A stretch of DNA of 64,000 bases, from contig NZ_LIXZ01000001.1 in NCBI RefSeq assembly GCF_001305855.1, forward strand, positions 372,001 to 436,000. The letters are read 5' to 3'. The DNA is from Rossellomorea vietnamensis (GTDB taxonomy: Bacteria > Bacillota > Bacilli > Bacillales > Bacillaceae_B). Both the position numbers and the translations under genes were made by a program. The notes beneath the pieces are model-generated. The model was given only the letters and a program-made list of their open reading frames with translations, had not been told where the DNA came from and ran no database searches. Positions 9,803 to 19,567 of this stretch are shown here, in pieces. The number at the start of each line of letters is the position of its first letter. Within the stretch, counting starts at the first letter, position 1.

Positions 9803-9840
9803 CACACCCCTCCTGATGATAACGCTTCAGGAGGGGTGTT
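9803..9840 (-). terminator. Terminator of pepF, possibly bidirectional
   Basis: The arms ACACCCCTCCTGA and TCAGGAGGGGTGT pair. On the minus strand the hairpin runs into TTTTATTT. It lies between converging genes. Confidence 0.85.
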
Positions 9841-9861
9841 AAGTTTAGTCATCACGCTTAT

Positions 9862-11685
9862 TTATTGCAACTTTTCAAGCAGTTCTTCCATTTCATTCAG
9901 CTTTTCTTCAAAGACCTTACAAGCATCTTCCACCGGTTTGGACGTTGTCACATCCACTCCTGCTTTCTTCAATACTTCAATCGGATAATCGGAGCTTCCC
10001 GCTTTAAGGAAGTCGATGTAGCGTTCCACTGCAGGCTCCCCTTCTTCCAGGATCTGTTGACTAAGGGCCGTTGCTGCAGAGAAACCTGTTGCATATTGGT
10101 ATACATAATAATTGTAATAGAAGTGTGGGATACGTGCCCACTCCAAACCAATCTCTTCATCAATCGAAATTTCTTCACCAAAATATTTCTTATTCAGCTC
10201 ATAATACTGCTTGGTTAAGAACTCTGAAGTCAAGGCTTCTCCTTCCTGGGCTTTCTTATGGATAAGATGCTCGAACTCAGCAAACATCGTCTGACGGAAA
10301 ACGGTCCCTCTAAAGCCTTCAAGATAATGATTCAATAAGTACAACCTCTTCTTCTCATCATCGATCGTATTCAACAAGTAATCATTCAACAATGCTTCAT
10401 TGCAAGTGGAAGCGACTTCTGCCACAAAGATGGAATAATGACCATACGTGTATGGTTGAGCACTACGCGTATAGTAACTATGGACACTGTGACCGAATTC
10501 ATGGGCCAGAGTGAATAGATTGTTAACATTATCCTGCCAATTCATCAGAATATAAGGATTGGTACCATATGCCCCAGATGAGTAGGCACCGCTTCTCTTT
10601 CCTTTATTTTCGACGACGTCCACCCAGCGATTCTCAAAGCCTTCTTTCAGCACATTGGCATACTCCTCACCAAGTGGCTTTAATCCGTCGAGGATCATGT
10701 TCTGTGCTTCGTCATAGCTTATGTCCATTTTGACTTCCTTCACGAGGGGGGTATACAAATCATACATATGAACCTCATCCAGACCCAGTACTTTCTTGCG
10801 AAGCTTCACATAACGCTGAAGCAGATGGAGGTTTTTATTCACCGTATCCACAAGGTTATCATACACTTCTTCAGGAATATTATTAGTAGATAACGCCGCA
10901 TGTCTCGCTGAATCGTAATGTCTGACGTTGGCAACGAAATTATCTTTCTTTACAGCCCCGCTTAAAGTAGAAGCGAATGTGTTTTCAAATTTCCCATACG
11001 TCTCATACACCTTTTTAAAGGCTTCTTCCCTGACACGACGATCACTGCTTTCCAGGAATCGGATAAAACGACCGTGTGTAATATCCACTTCTTCCCCATC
11101 TTCATCTTTGATGCTCGGAAACTCAAGGTCGGCGTTATTCAGCATACCGAATGTATTACTTGCAGCACTGAACACTTCAGATGCCTGGGCCAAGAGCGCT
11201 TCTTCTTCAGCGGAAAGAACATGGGGACGCTGAAGGTTGATTTCCTCTACAGCATGCTTATACTTCTTCAGTTCTTCTTTCTCGTCAAGAAAGCCATTAA
11301 GCTTCTTTTCGTCAATCGATAGAACTTCCGGCACCAAATAAGCAAACTTACTTCCCAGTTGAGTATAAAGACTTTTGGCACGGTCATCGAGACCCTGATA
11401 ATAGGAATTGGTCGTGTCCTGGTCATAGCGCATATGAGAATATGTATAAACCTTCCCCATACGTTCCATTATTTCATCCTGGAAGGCAAATGCTTTATAA
11501 AGCTGATCCGCACTATCACCCAGTGTTCCTTTAAATTCTTCTGCTTTCTTTGTCATACCTTTGATTTCTTTATATTCTTTCTCCCACGCATCATCACTTT
11601 CGAAAATATCTTCCAATCTCCACGTTAGCGTTTCGTCTACCTCTTTTCTTCCAGGCAGACTTTTAGTAGCTGTATCTTTTGACAT
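9862..11685 (-). CDS. pepF: Oligoendopeptidase F (M3B metallopeptidase)
   Basis: About 607 residues, the normal PepF length. The zinc site AHEFGHSVHSYY (HExxH) lies near residue 390, with the downstream glutamate helix in AEVASTCNEALL. PepF cleaves oligopeptides of roughly 7-17 residues in the cytosol and could act on peptides imported by the opp system in this window. Start chosen at ATG 11685 (GGAGG 6 bp upstream) rather than ATG 11691, which abuts that site. It follows coiA at a distance of about 90 bp, as in B. subtilis. Confidence 0.96.
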   Translation of the reverse strand: MSKDTATKSLPGRKEVDETLTWRLEDIFESDDAWEKEYKEIKGMTKKAEEFKGTLGDSADQLYKAFAFQDEIMERMGKVYTYSHMRYDQDTTNSYYQGLDDRAKSLYTQLGSKFAYLVPEVLSIDEKKLNGFLDEKEELKKYKHAVEEINLQRPHVLSAEEEALLAQASEVFSAASNTFGMLNNADLEFPSIKDEDGEEVDITHGRFIRFLESSDRRVREEAFKKVYETYGKFENTFASTLSGAVKKDNFVANVRHYDSARHAALSTNNIPEEVYDNLVDTVNKNLHLLQRYVKLRKKVLGLDEVHMYDLYTPLVKEVKMDISYDEAQNMILDGLKPLGEEYANVLKEGFENRWVDVVENKGKRSGAYSSGAYGTNPYILMNWQDNVNNLFTLAHEFGHSVHSYYTRSAQPYTYGHYSIFVAEVASTCNEALLNDYLLNTIDDEKKRLYLLNHYLEGFRGTVFRQTMFAEFEHLIHKKAQEGEALTSEFLTKQYYELNKKYFGEEISIDEEIGLEWARIPHFYYNYYVYQYATGFSAATALSQQILEEGEPAVERYIDFLKAGSSDYPIEVLKKAGVDVTTSKPVEDACKVFEEKLNEMEELLEKLQ

Positions 11686-11773
11686 ATACATCCTCCATTC
11701 TGAAATCTACAGAAAATTCCTTATAGTTACATTCTCTCTCATCTACCAATTTCCTGCAACAATACATTCTTTC

Positions 11774-12955
11774 TTACTGCTTTTTTAATATATGCTTCCA
11801 TTTAGGAAAAAAATCATGCTGATGCTTTTCAAAGGCTGAAAAATGATCCGGGCAGCTCCATGGTTCAATAAGTTGAAATGTATCATTCACTTTTCTGAGA
11901 ACATGCACTTCTTCTAGTAATCTTAAATATCCATCAGCAATTCTTTTTATCACTTCATCGCTTTTTTGGAGAGGGAAGGAACGAAGCTCGATATGTCCTT
12001 TAATGAGTCTTCTATATAACGCTTTTGACACACTTTCCACTGAAAAGAGGCGGTCTTTTTTCAAACAGTCTTTCCACAGATAATATTGCCACTCTACTTC
12101 GTGATTTCTGATATGAATGCCATGGGGAATGACAGGTAAGCCGATAAAGAGGGGCAAATACAAAAACGTATCCCCTTCCCCGTACACTTCCCTTAAAAAT
12201 ACATCTGTTCTTGTCTTATTAAAATGAATTTTATTGTATACCCACTTGGTTCTAAAATTGGTCCATGTGGATAAAGAGTATGGATGAAGTACGGGAGCAT
12301 CCGGAATGGAAATAGGAAGTGTGAACTTAGAAACGGGGATGATGATGGGCGCTGCACTCATAAATGCCGTACCTGAAACGGGAAAGAGATGGGTATATAG
12401 TTGAAAGATTCCCCTATCCGGGAGAAACTGAAGGAGAAAATAATCCAAGGGGGGTGAATATCTGATAAATGCTTGTTGGAAGGTCGTTAAATTCAGGAGC
12501 TTCTTGGACTTCAGGGACTGAGTCAGGATCCAAAAGGGCGTGATCCCCTGGCGATGATAACCATATGTTCGTCCCACTATTTCAGAAATCGGTATGGTTG
12601 AACACTGAATCTCGATGGCAATGTCCGCCGTATCCGTTTTCACATAAATATCTGCGACTTGTTTAAGCTCTTTAATATAATGTTCAAGACTCACATTCTC
12701 ATATAGGGAACTTAACCTATCATATAAAAGCTGCTTACTTAAGAGATGTTGTGGAGTCTCTCCCCTCACCTTTTCGCAATCAGCGTCGGACATATGGGCA
12801 AAATGGGGTATGTTTCGGCTACCGATTTTCATGGTCAATCGAGAAGAACAGTGGGGACAGACAAAGGAGACATCTTTTCTTCTCAGTCCTCTCAATTCCT
12901 CCCTGGAATAATGGATTGTAGTAAATACTTGCTGGTTTAATAATGCTGTTAACAT
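11774..12955 (-). CDS. coiA: CoiA-like competence protein
   Basis: 393 residues from ATG 12955 with GGAGGTG upstream. The N-terminal part holds a CxxC pair (CPHCSSRL) and IPHFAH. The mid-region DIAIEIQCSTIPISE is the conserved nuclease-like core of the CoiA family (competence-specific, PD-(D/E)xK/VSR-like fold). CoiA promotes integration of transforming DNA. It sits between pepF and mecA, interrupted here by a cardiolipin synthase gene. Confidence 0.92.
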   Translation of the reverse strand: MLTALLNQQVFTTIHYSREELRGLRRKDVSFVCPHCSSRLTMKIGSRNIPHFAHMSDADCEKVRGETPQHLLSKQLLYDRLSSLYENVSLEHYIKELKQVADIYVKTDTADIAIEIQCSTIPISEIVGRTYGYHRQGITPFWILTQSLKSKKLLNLTTFQQAFIRYSPPLDYFLLQFLPDRGIFQLYTHLFPVSGTAFMSAAPIIIPVSKFTLPISIPDAPVLHPYSLSTWTNFRTKWVYNKIHFNKTRTDVFLREVYGEGDTFLYLPLFIGLPVIPHGIHIRNHEVEWQYYLWKDCLKKDRLFSVESVSKALYRRLIKGHIELRSFPLQKSDEVIKRIADGYLRLLEEVHVLRKVNDTFQLIEPWSCPDHFSAFEKHQHDFFPKWKHILKKQ

Positions 12956-13006
12956 GTAACACCTCCTTCTGTTATCATTCGACATAAATAGTGAAAATCC
13001 TGCATA

Positions 13007-13042
13007 AACAAAGCCCTCAAGCAAAATACACTTGAAGGCTTC
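13007..13042 (-). terminator. Terminator after the cardiolipin synthase gene
   Basis: On the minus strand the arms AAGCCTTCAAG and CTTGAGGGCTT pair around a 9-nt loop and run into TTGTTT. It overlies the end of the cls frame. Confidence 0.75.
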
Positions 13043-13045
13043 ACT

Positions 13046-14551
13046 CTATAACAAGGGCGACATCAATCGGGAAGTGGATTCCAAGATCCTGTATCCCAGA
13101 TGTCTCTTCTGAAATTCTTCCAGCTGTAATTCTTCCGATTCCTCCAGGTCATGTAAATATTCTTTCACAATCGAGGAAGTACTCTCCGTTTTATACAGAA
13201 ATGCATTCACTTCAAAGTTCAAGTGAAAACTCCTCATATCCATATTCGATGTTCCGATTGAAGCCATTTCTTCATCTACAATTACGATTTTACTATGCAT
13301 GAACCCTTTTTGATACTCAAATATCCTCGCCCCTGCTTCCAGAAGATCTGGGAAATAGGAGCGGGAGGCATGGAATACAATCCTTTTATCCGGTTTATGT
13401 GGAACCAGGAGTCTCACATCCACGCCACTTAAAGCAGCAATCTTCAGGGCTGATAAAATGTCTTCATCCGGAACGAAATATGGAGAAGCCACCCACACAC
13501 TCTTTTTCGCTGAAGTGATCATCGAGAAGAATATATTCTTCAATACGCTCAATTCATTGTCAGGTCCCCCCGCGATCATCTGCACTCCGCCGTCGTTCGC
13601 ATTTTCAAGGGGATCAGGACTTAAATATCCAGGTGTCAGGAAGTCATCATTCGTCATATAATACCAATCCTGCAGGAAGATCAACTGCAAAGTCCGAACC
13701 GCTTCTCCCCTTACAAATAGGTGAGTGTCCCTCCAGAAACCGAAGTGAGGATTCTTACCTAAATATTCATCCCCGATATTAAGTCCTCCCACAAATCCAA
13801 TACTTCCATCGATGACAATGATTTTGCGGTGATTCCGAAAGTTGAATTTGTTATTCAGCACAGGAAGCTTGACAGGACCGAACGCCACCACCTCTACGCC
13901 TGCATCCTTAAGATCATTTATGTAATCCTTCGATAATTGCCAAGCACCGACAGCATCGTAAAGGAAGCGTATTTTGACTCCATTATTTGCCCGCTCAATA
14001 AGAATGTCCTTAATCTGATTTCCAATTTCATCATGACGTACAATATAATATTCCATATGAATATGATGCTTTGCCGTCTTTAACCACTTTAAAATTTCAC
14101 CAAATGTTTCGTTTCCGTTGGTCAGCAGTTTCGTTTCACTTGAAAAAGATATGGCGCTGTTCCCGATTCTTTGCGCAAGCTGAAAATGCTTCTCTTGAAA
14201 TAAACCAAACATATCTGCGTTTATGTCTTTAGGACCAGGTTCAAATTTATTATAGGTTTCCTGATCCAATATGTACTTCTTCTTATACATTTTCTCTTTT
14301 CTGTAATTCCGGCCAAATAATAAATAAAAAATGAAGCCCAAAAACGGGAATGCCCCTAATACTACAAGCCATGTCAAAGTTTGGGCCGGATGACGATTTT
14401 CAAAGAAAATAAGAAAGCCAATGACAATGACCGAGAATGTAAAGACGATACTAAAATACTTCACCATGCCCGAAAGATATTGATCAAAATAAAAAATATA
14501 ACTTAATACAAGGACAGCAATAAATAAGAGTACTCTTACTGTATTCTTCAT
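13046..14551 (-). CDS. cls: Cardiolipin synthase (PLD family)
   Basis: 501 residues from ATG 14551, with GGAAGGTG 8 bp upstream. Two N-terminal membrane helices (about 4-50) are followed by two phospholipase D repeats carrying the HKD motifs: HRKIIVIDGSIGFVGG mid-protein and HSKIVIVDEEMASIGTSN near the C-terminus. It condenses two phosphatidylglycerols to cardiolipin at the membrane. Its place between coiA and mecA is not that of the B. subtilis cls paralogues. Confidence 0.95.
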   Translation of the reverse strand: MKNTVRVLLFIAVLVLSYIFYFDQYLSGMVKYFSIVFTFSVIVIGFLIFFENRHPAQTLTWLVVLGAFPFLGFIFYLLFGRNYRKEKMYKKKYILDQETYNKFEPGPKDINADMFGLFQEKHFQLAQRIGNSAISFSSETKLLTNGNETFGEILKWLKTAKHHIHMEYYIVRHDEIGNQIKDILIERANNGVKIRFLYDAVGAWQLSKDYINDLKDAGVEVVAFGPVKLPVLNNKFNFRNHRKIIVIDGSIGFVGGLNIGDEYLGKNPHFGFWRDTHLFVRGEAVRTLQLIFLQDWYYMTNDDFLTPGYLSPDPLENANDGGVQMIAGGPDNELSVLKNIFFSMITSAKKSVWVASPYFVPDEDILSALKIAALSGVDVRLLVPHKPDKRIVFHASRSYFPDLLEAGARIFEYQKGFMHSKIVIVDEEMASIGTSNMDMRSFHLNFEVNAFLYKTESTSSIVKEYLHDLEESEELQLEEFQKRHLGYRILESTSRLMSPLL

Positions 14552-14617
14552 ATGTATAACACCTTCCACCGGCTTAATGTATCAAAAATTAAACACCCTT
14601 CTACAGAGAGTGGATAT

Positions 14618-14652
14618 AAAAAATACCGATTTCTATATGAAACCGGTATTGA
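14618..14652 (-). terminator. Terminator after mecA
   Basis: On the minus strand the arms AATACCGGTTTC and GAAATCGGTATT pair around ATAT and are followed by TTTTTAT. Confidence 0.88.
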
Positions 14653-14655
14653 TCC

Positions 14656-15327
14656 TTACGAAAAGTGTTCACTTAATGTATCAAATACATGGTCATGGAT
14701 GACCACTTTGCCATACTCTTCAAGACGATGAACAGTCATTCGTGATTCATCAGCATATTCAAGCAGCATACTTAACGTATTGTCGATATCTTCTTCAGAA
14801 AAGTGTTCTTCAGAAAATTTAACATAAATAAAATATCTATCTTCGAATGCAAGCAGCTTTGTTTCTAAATGCTCCATAGGCATGTCTTTCAATCGATGGG
14901 ATAGAGAAATCGCATCTTCGAAATCATTGAATTTCAACGTGAAGTCCAATACTACTTCAGCTTCCCCGTCCTGATCCTGTTTAATCTGGAAATGCTGATC
15001 CAGTAGTTCCTCTATACGCTCATCTACAGGAAGTTCCTTGAGCTTATCCTCTGGAATGGGAAGCTCAAATCGCTGGCCATCCTTCGAGACCTGGGCTCTT
15101 GTCACAAGTACTTCTAGCCCTTTATCCAAAGCCTGAACTTGAATCCAAAGCGGTCCTTCTATTCCGAAATCTTCTTCCTGATGAACCTCATCCATCATTT
15201 CCCAGAAGAGTTCTTCACTCCGTTCGCGATTATACCAGATTTCCTCACGGTCAAATCCGCGATCTTCTATATCCCCATATGAAATATAGAACTTGACTGT
15301 ATTTTCGTTAATGCGCTCGATTTCCAA
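14656..15327 (-). CDS. mecA: Adaptor protein MecA
   Basis: 223 residues. It starts with TTG at 15327 behind GGGAGAGGTG. The N-terminal substrate-binding domain (MEIERINENTVKFY...) is followed by an acidic linker and a C-terminal ClpC-binding domain. MecA targets ComK and other clients to ClpC/ClpP, and under non-inducing conditions represses competence. Close proximity to spx and coiA matches B. subtilis, except that the yjbE gene found there between spx and mecA is absent. Confidence 0.97.
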   Translation of the reverse strand: MEIERINENTVKFYISYGDIEDRGFDREEIWYNRERSEELFWEMMDEVHQEEDFGIEGPLWIQVQALDKGLEVLVTRAQVSKDGQRFELPIPEDKLKELPVDERIEELLDQHFQIKQDQDGEAEVVLDFTLKFNDFEDAISLSHRLKDMPMEHLETKLLAFEDRYFIYVKFSEEHFSEEDIDNTLSMLLEYADESRMTVHRLEEYGKVVIHDHVFDTLSEHFS

Positions 15328-15661
15328 TTAACACCTCTCCCTTCTTGCATGATGTTAGTGAAGGGACTACACCCTCTGAGCTCTTTCGCTCCATTGCTGG
15401 TGAAGATAGAAGATACATTTAGGTTAGTTTGTACCTTGTACTTCTATTTTATGATAAAACCTCAGAAAATGGAATTAAACTAACACCCATTTTTCTCACA
15501 AATCCCTATAGGTGTTTTTGACATTTTAGCGAATATTTGCAGAAAATTCAAGTGATAAAACTTATTCTAATATAAAAGGGGATGACCCGAAAGGAGACGC
15601 AACGTTCCTTAAAGGGTCAGCCCCTTTTACTTATATATTCCCATACTTAGAAAAGGATACT
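15328..15661. other. Intergenic stretch between mecA and spx
   Basis: 334 bp with no gene that I can support. It holds the presumed mecA promoter region (AT-rich) and the spx terminator at 15574-15629. Confidence 0.6.
15574..15629 (-). terminator. Terminator after spx
   Basis: On the minus strand the arms AAAAGGGGCTGACCC and GGGTCATCCCCTTTT pair with one mismatch around a loop of about 26 nt and are followed by TTTTAT. Confidence 0.8.
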
Positions 15662-16057
15662 TTAGTTTACCATTCTTTGAGCTTCTAGAAGTTGGAATGT
15701 CCGAACCTTCCTTGGAAGGAAACGTCTGATCTCATCTTCATTGTAGCCAACCTGAAGACGCTTTTCATCAAGGATGATCGGTCGTCTTAAAAGTCCGGGA
15801 TTTTTTTGAATCAATTCGAACAGCTCTTGAAGTGGTAAAGTTTCCAGGTCCACATTAAGCTTCTGGAATGTTTTAGAACGGGTTGAAATGATTTCATCTG
15901 TTCCATCCTCAGTCATACGAAGGATTTCCTTGATTTCATCGATGCTTAATGGCTCAGAAAATACGTTACGTTCGGTATATGGAATCTCATGCTCTTCTAA
16001 CCAAGCTTTTGCCTTACGACAAGATGTACAACTAGGTGAAGTGAATAATGTAACCAC
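15662..16057 (-). CDS. spx: Transcriptional regulator Spx
   Basis: 131 residues of the ArsC-like fold. The redox switch CTSC is at 10-13 and the conserved [21 protein letters not shown] block is intact. Spx binds the RNA polymerase alpha C-terminal domain and switches on thiol-stress genes when the CxxC pair is oxidised. The frame starts with GTG 16057 behind AAGGGAG at about 12 bp. Its protease adaptor gene spxH is in the same window. The upstream gene yjbC is separated by a good terminator-like hairpin, so spx probably has its own promoter in 16058-16312. Confidence 0.97.
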   Translation of the reverse strand: MVTLFTSPSCTSCRKAKAWLEEHEIPYTERNVFSEPLSIDEIKEILRMTEDGTDEIISTRSKTFQKLNVDLETLPLQELFELIQKNPGLLRRPIILDEKRLQVGYNEDEIRRFLPRKVRTFQLLEAQRMVN

Positions 16058-16312
16058 GAATCATTCACACTCCCTTAAGGATTTTTTATAATATAGAGTT
16101 GTTTATTTAAACGGCGTTAATTAAAATTAGTTTAAATAAGAAATCTCTATTATGTATTATACATGAATTACTGGCCCATGAACATAGTTTTAACTAATTT
16201 GTCAAATTTCCTATACAGAGGTTTAACATAGCTAAATATTCTGTTTCTATTATGGGTTTACCCGGTACGACCTGATCCTAAACATAATATTGAACATTTC
16301 ATTTTTTCATTT

Positions 16313-16350
16313 AGAAAACCTTATTGCGAATAGACAATAAGGTTTTCTTT
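16313..16350 (-). terminator. Terminator after the GNAT gene
   Basis: On the minus strand the arms GAAAACCTTATTG and CAATAAGGTTTTC pair perfectly around an 8-nt loop. The U-tract is weak, since the T-rich arm itself ends the hairpin. Confidence 0.7.
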
Positions 16351-16353
16351 GGC

Positions 16354-16926
16354 TTAGAGATCTTTTAATACATCTCCATCCCGTTCTTCATCTTTCTTTA
16401 GAACTTCTTCAACGGGTTGATAAGATGCACCATAAAATTTCTGGTCATTGTAGGTATGAATGAGCTCGTAAGTTTTTTTCATGGATTCGAAAATAAGGTC
16501 TTCAGATTCATGTTGGGGAGCCCAGTATAGGATTTCCATTTGGTTAATCTCGTTTGTGGCGAGTGACCGGCGGGCATATCCGATGCTGACGGCGTGTTCG
16601 AAGCCTTCACGCTTGTAGAATTTCAATCGTTTCTCTGTGTCAGTGTCATCGTAGTCCACGGGCTCGACTTCCAAAATGATCGCTTTCTTCTTTTCTTTTA
16701 ACTGATCGAGTAATTTATGGCCAAGTCCTTGTCCACGTGCATCCTTTGAGACAAATAGATAATCGATAAAGATAAAGTCTTCAAGTTCAGCGTACATGAG
16801 TACATGGTGAGGACCTTCATCTTTGTGATAGATATCACTTCTCTCTTTTAAAAGTGATTCAAGATGTTCTTTTGATTTCATTTCCTCTACAGGGAAATAT
16901 TGATTTAATTTTTCATACCAGTGCAT
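16354..16926 (-). CDS. yjbC: GNAT-family acetyltransferase (YjbC)
   Basis: 190 residues. The acetyl-CoA site DARGQGLGHKLLDQL (QxxGxG/A) lies about one third in, preceded by the strand FIFIDYLFVSKDA. The substrate is unknown. The start at ATG 16926 has AAGGAG upstream. In B. subtilis yjbC precedes and is partly co-transcribed with spx; the order is kept here. The upstream stretch 16927-17180 has no supportable gene. Confidence 0.88.
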   Translation of the reverse strand: MHWYEKLNQYFPVEEMKSKEHLESLLKERSDIYHKDEGPHHVLMYAELEDFIFIDYLFVSKDARGQGLGHKLLDQLKEKKKAIILEVEPVDYDDTDTEKRLKFYKREGFEHAVSIGYARRSLATNEINQMEILYWAPQHESEDLIFESMKKTYELIHTYNDQKFYGASYQPVEEVLKKDEERDGDVLKDL

Positions 16927-17180
16927 GGATCTACTCCTTCGATTGAATTTTTAAGTGACATTGACTAACGTGATACCATTATCATTCTCAGAAAAAAATT
17001 GGTTTATGTTAGATGTTAGTCTTATCCGTGGGATAATCGTACGGAATCACAGGCTGTACGCCCATGAAGAGGGTAATGTGGTTGAAAGCGGTTAATCTTA
17101 CCAGTACTTTAATGATAACAATATTTGAACTCTTTTTCAAATGGGAAGCGATGCTTCATTTCTGGATTCTTTATGAACGC

Positions 17181-17213
17181 AAAAAGACTGACCTGAATGG
17201 TCTCAGGTCAGTC
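17181..17213 (-). terminator. Terminator after the DUF4015 gene
   Basis: On the minus strand GACTGACCTGA and TCAGGTCAGTC pair around GACCAT and are followed by TTTTTG. Confidence 0.92.
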
Positions 17214-17219
17214 ACTTCA

Positions 17220-18413
17220 TTAAGGAGTGTAGTCAACGCCTTCTGTATAGGAATTACCAGCATCCCAAAGAAGGAATTCATTGATTCCTTGATCATTTAA
17301 CGCTTTGATCTGTGCCTCTACTTCTGCTTTTCCGTACGTTTTATAGTTTCCACTCCCTAGCCAGGAAGCGGTGAAATCCTGGAGCCAAGGTCTAGAGATT
17401 GGCTTATTTTTCAGTTCTGCTATTTTCGCTTTCTCCACCTTGGAGTATTCTGTTACAAGTTCGTACGGCTGCAGATCCGGTTTTGCAATTCCAAAATAAG
17501 GTGTCCAATGACTTGGATAAATCATGGATGAAATGACGTCCACATTCTCAGATATCTTAGAGAAATTCTGACCGATACCAGGTGCCTCTGGAAGAGTTGC
17601 CGTATACCCGAAAATATCAACGGATACTTTCACTCCATACGGTTCGAGCTTTTTATGGGCATATTCCACAAAGTCAGTAACGGCATGCACTCGTTTCTGG
17701 ACATTATCAATGTCTTCCTTCGCAAACTCCCCACCGTTATATGTCAATTCATCATCTCGCTTCTCGAATCCTTCAGGGAATCGGACATAATCGAACTGGA
17801 TTTCCTGAAAGCCCATCTTTGCAGCTTCAATGGCGATACCTACATTATAATCCCATACTTCTTTCAGGAATGGATTGACGAAGGAGTCTCCCCCACCATT
17901 TGACCAGACCTTATCGCCGTCCTTGAAGGACAAGTCGGGGCGCTGATTCGCAAGCACCGTATCCTTAAAAACAACGATTCGTGCAATCGGATAGATTTTC
18001 TTTTCTTCCAGAGTCTTTAACATCGCTTTGGGATCTTTAATATATGGCTGACCCACTTTAGCATACGGGGAAGACTCTTCAGGTTCATATGTTACATTTC
18101 CTACGTCATCTTTAATATCAATGACCATGGCATTAAGATCTGTACTATCCATTAAATTTGTAAGAGTATTAAAACGGTCTCCGCCAGCTGAATGTGCAGT
18201 AACATATACTCCTCTAATAGCATCCGGATACTCGAAGCTCAGACCGGAATCGTACACAAACCGCGGTACTGGGCTTGTCATCTCTTTTTTACTCATTGAA
18301 AACGTTCTCTTCTCATGTTCTACCGGACCATCTTCAGCGGCACTTGCCGACTGGAAGGGCAATACGCACATTGTGACAACACATAGTGATGTCGCTACCT
18401 TACTCCATTTCAA
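17220..18413 (-). CDS. Secreted putative glycoside hydrolase, DUF4015 family
   Basis: 397 residues. It starts with TTG 18413 behind GGAGAGG. A signal peptide (about 1-26, ending ...QSASA-A) is followed by a TIM-barrel-like DUF4015 domain: AIRGVYVTAHSAGG, LNAMVIDIKDDVGNVTY, YPIARIVVFKD, GFQEIQFDYVRFPEGF, VSVDIFGYTATLP and FLLWDAGN. The family is annotated as putative glycosyl hydrolase from fold similarity; I know of no proven substrate. The conserved D/E residues in IKDD, FDYVRFPE and DIFG are candidate catalytic residues. No wall-binding repeat or lipobox is visible. Confidence 0.88.
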   Translation of the reverse strand: MKWSKVATSLCVVTMCVLPFQSASAAEDGPVEHEKRTFSMSKKEMTSPVPRFVYDSGLSFEYPDAIRGVYVTAHSAGGDRFNTLTNLMDSTDLNAMVIDIKDDVGNVTYEPEESSPYAKVGQPYIKDPKAMLKTLEEKKIYPIARIVVFKDTVLANQRPDLSFKDGDKVWSNGGGDSFVNPFLKEVWDYNVGIAIEAAKMGFQEIQFDYVRFPEGFEKRDDELTYNGGEFAKEDIDNVQKRVHAVTDFVEYAHKKLEPYGVKVSVDIFGYTATLPEAPGIGQNFSKISENVDVISSMIYPSHWTPYFGIAKPDLQPYELVTEYSKVEKAKIAELKNKPISRPWLQDFTASWLGSGNYKTYGKAEVEAQIKALNDQGINEFLLWDAGNSYTEGVDYTP

Positions 18414-18594
18414 AATGAACCTCTCCTCTATTAAGTATGCTATCTAGTAAATTATGTAACTCCTTACTATTCTAACAAGGAAATTACTTGAAAGAAAAGG
18501 GTTATTCCACCTAGTCTGTCGAAATTTCCAAGGAAATGAATATTCTTCAATATATAATATGAATCACTATTGTAAATAGACTTTCTCAACGGAA

Positions 18595-18626
18595 AAAGCT
18601 CCCCTCATTGAAGGGAGCTTTTATCA
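18595..18626 (-). terminator. Terminator of the opp operon
   Basis: On the minus strand AAAAGCTCCCTTC and GAGGGGAGCTTTT pair around AAT and run into TTTTTCC. It lies directly behind the oppF stop. Confidence 0.88.
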
Positions 18627-18631
18627 TCCTC

Positions 18632-19567
18632 TTAGCTTTTATATGATGCCTGATATTGCGCAAATTCTTTCTCGGAACAGTAAACGAAATGTCCCGGGAC
18701 CACTTCACGCATTTCAAGATTGTCATCCTCTGTATAGTTATGAACAGAAGGATTATACTCTTTTCTTCTGCGGGTGCGCTCATACTCGGGATCCGGTAAC
18801 GGAATCGCTGAAAGAAGCGATTGAGTATAAGGATGAAGCGGATTTTTGTACAGGGCGTCACTTGTAGTCAACTCAACAAGCTTACCATAATACATAACAC
18901 CAATCCGGTCACTGATATACTTTACCATGGAAAGGTCATGGGCGATGAAAAGATACGTTAACCCTTTTTCCTTTTGAAGTTCCTGCATCAGATTGACGAC
19001 CTGGGCTTGGATCGAAACGTCCAAGGCAGAGATCGGCTCATCGGCAATGATGAAATCAGGATCTACTGCAAGAGCACGGGCAATCCCGATACGCTGACGT
19101 TGTCCACCTGAGAATTCATGTGGATAACGTCCGGCATGCTCTTTGTTCAATCCCACTGTTTCCAGTAAATCATGAACCTTTTTCAAGCGTTCTTCTTTAG
19201 AAGAAGCTAACCCATGAATATCGATGCCTTCAGCAATGATATCGGCTACCTTCATACGAGGATTTAGACTCGCATACGGATCCTGGAAAATCATTTGCAT
19301 TTTACGGTTGAACTTCTTTAATTGAGAGCGTGACTTCTTCCCATGAACATCTTCACCGTTAAAGAGAACCTGACCGTCAGTCGCGTCATAAAGACGAATG
19401 ATCGTACGGCCTGTCGTTGATTTCCCACAACCGGATTCTCCCACAAGTCCAAGAGTTTCCCCTTTGTAAATATCAAAGCTGATATCATCTACCGCTTTTA
19501 CCATATTCGGTTTACCTGGGTTGAAATACTGCTTTAAATTCTTAATTTCAAGTAATTTTTCTGCCAT
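18632..19567 (-). CDS. oppF: Oligopeptide ABC transporter ATP-binding protein OppF
   Basis: 311 residues with Walker [11 protein letters not shown]-loop [12 protein letters not shown], signature [14 protein letters not shown], Walker [14 protein letters not shown] and the C-terminal oligopeptide/dipeptide family extension ([12 protein letters not shown]). It pairs with OppD to power peptide uptake. Its ATG shares one base with the oppD stop (TAATG), indicating coupled translation. Confidence 0.97.
   Translation of the reverse strand: MAEKLLEIKNLKQYFNPGKPNMVKAVDDISFDIYKGETLGLVGESGCGKSTTGRTIIRLYDATDGQVLFNGEDVHGKKSRSQLKKFNRKMQMIFQDPYASLNPRMKVADIIAEGIDIHGLASSKEERLKKVHDLLETVGLNKEHAGRYPHEFSGGQRQRIGIARALAVDPDFIIADEPISALDVSIQAQVVNLMQELQKEKGLTYLFIAHDLSMVKYISDRIGVMYYGKLVELTTSDALYKNPLHPYTQSLLSAIPLPDPEYERTRRRKEYNPSVHNYTEDDNLEMREVVPGHFVYCSEKEFAQYQASYKS

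Noticed and set aside
17064-17300. 78-codon plus-strand frame
   Set aside because: It runs through the terminator and into the antisense of the DUF4015 gene.
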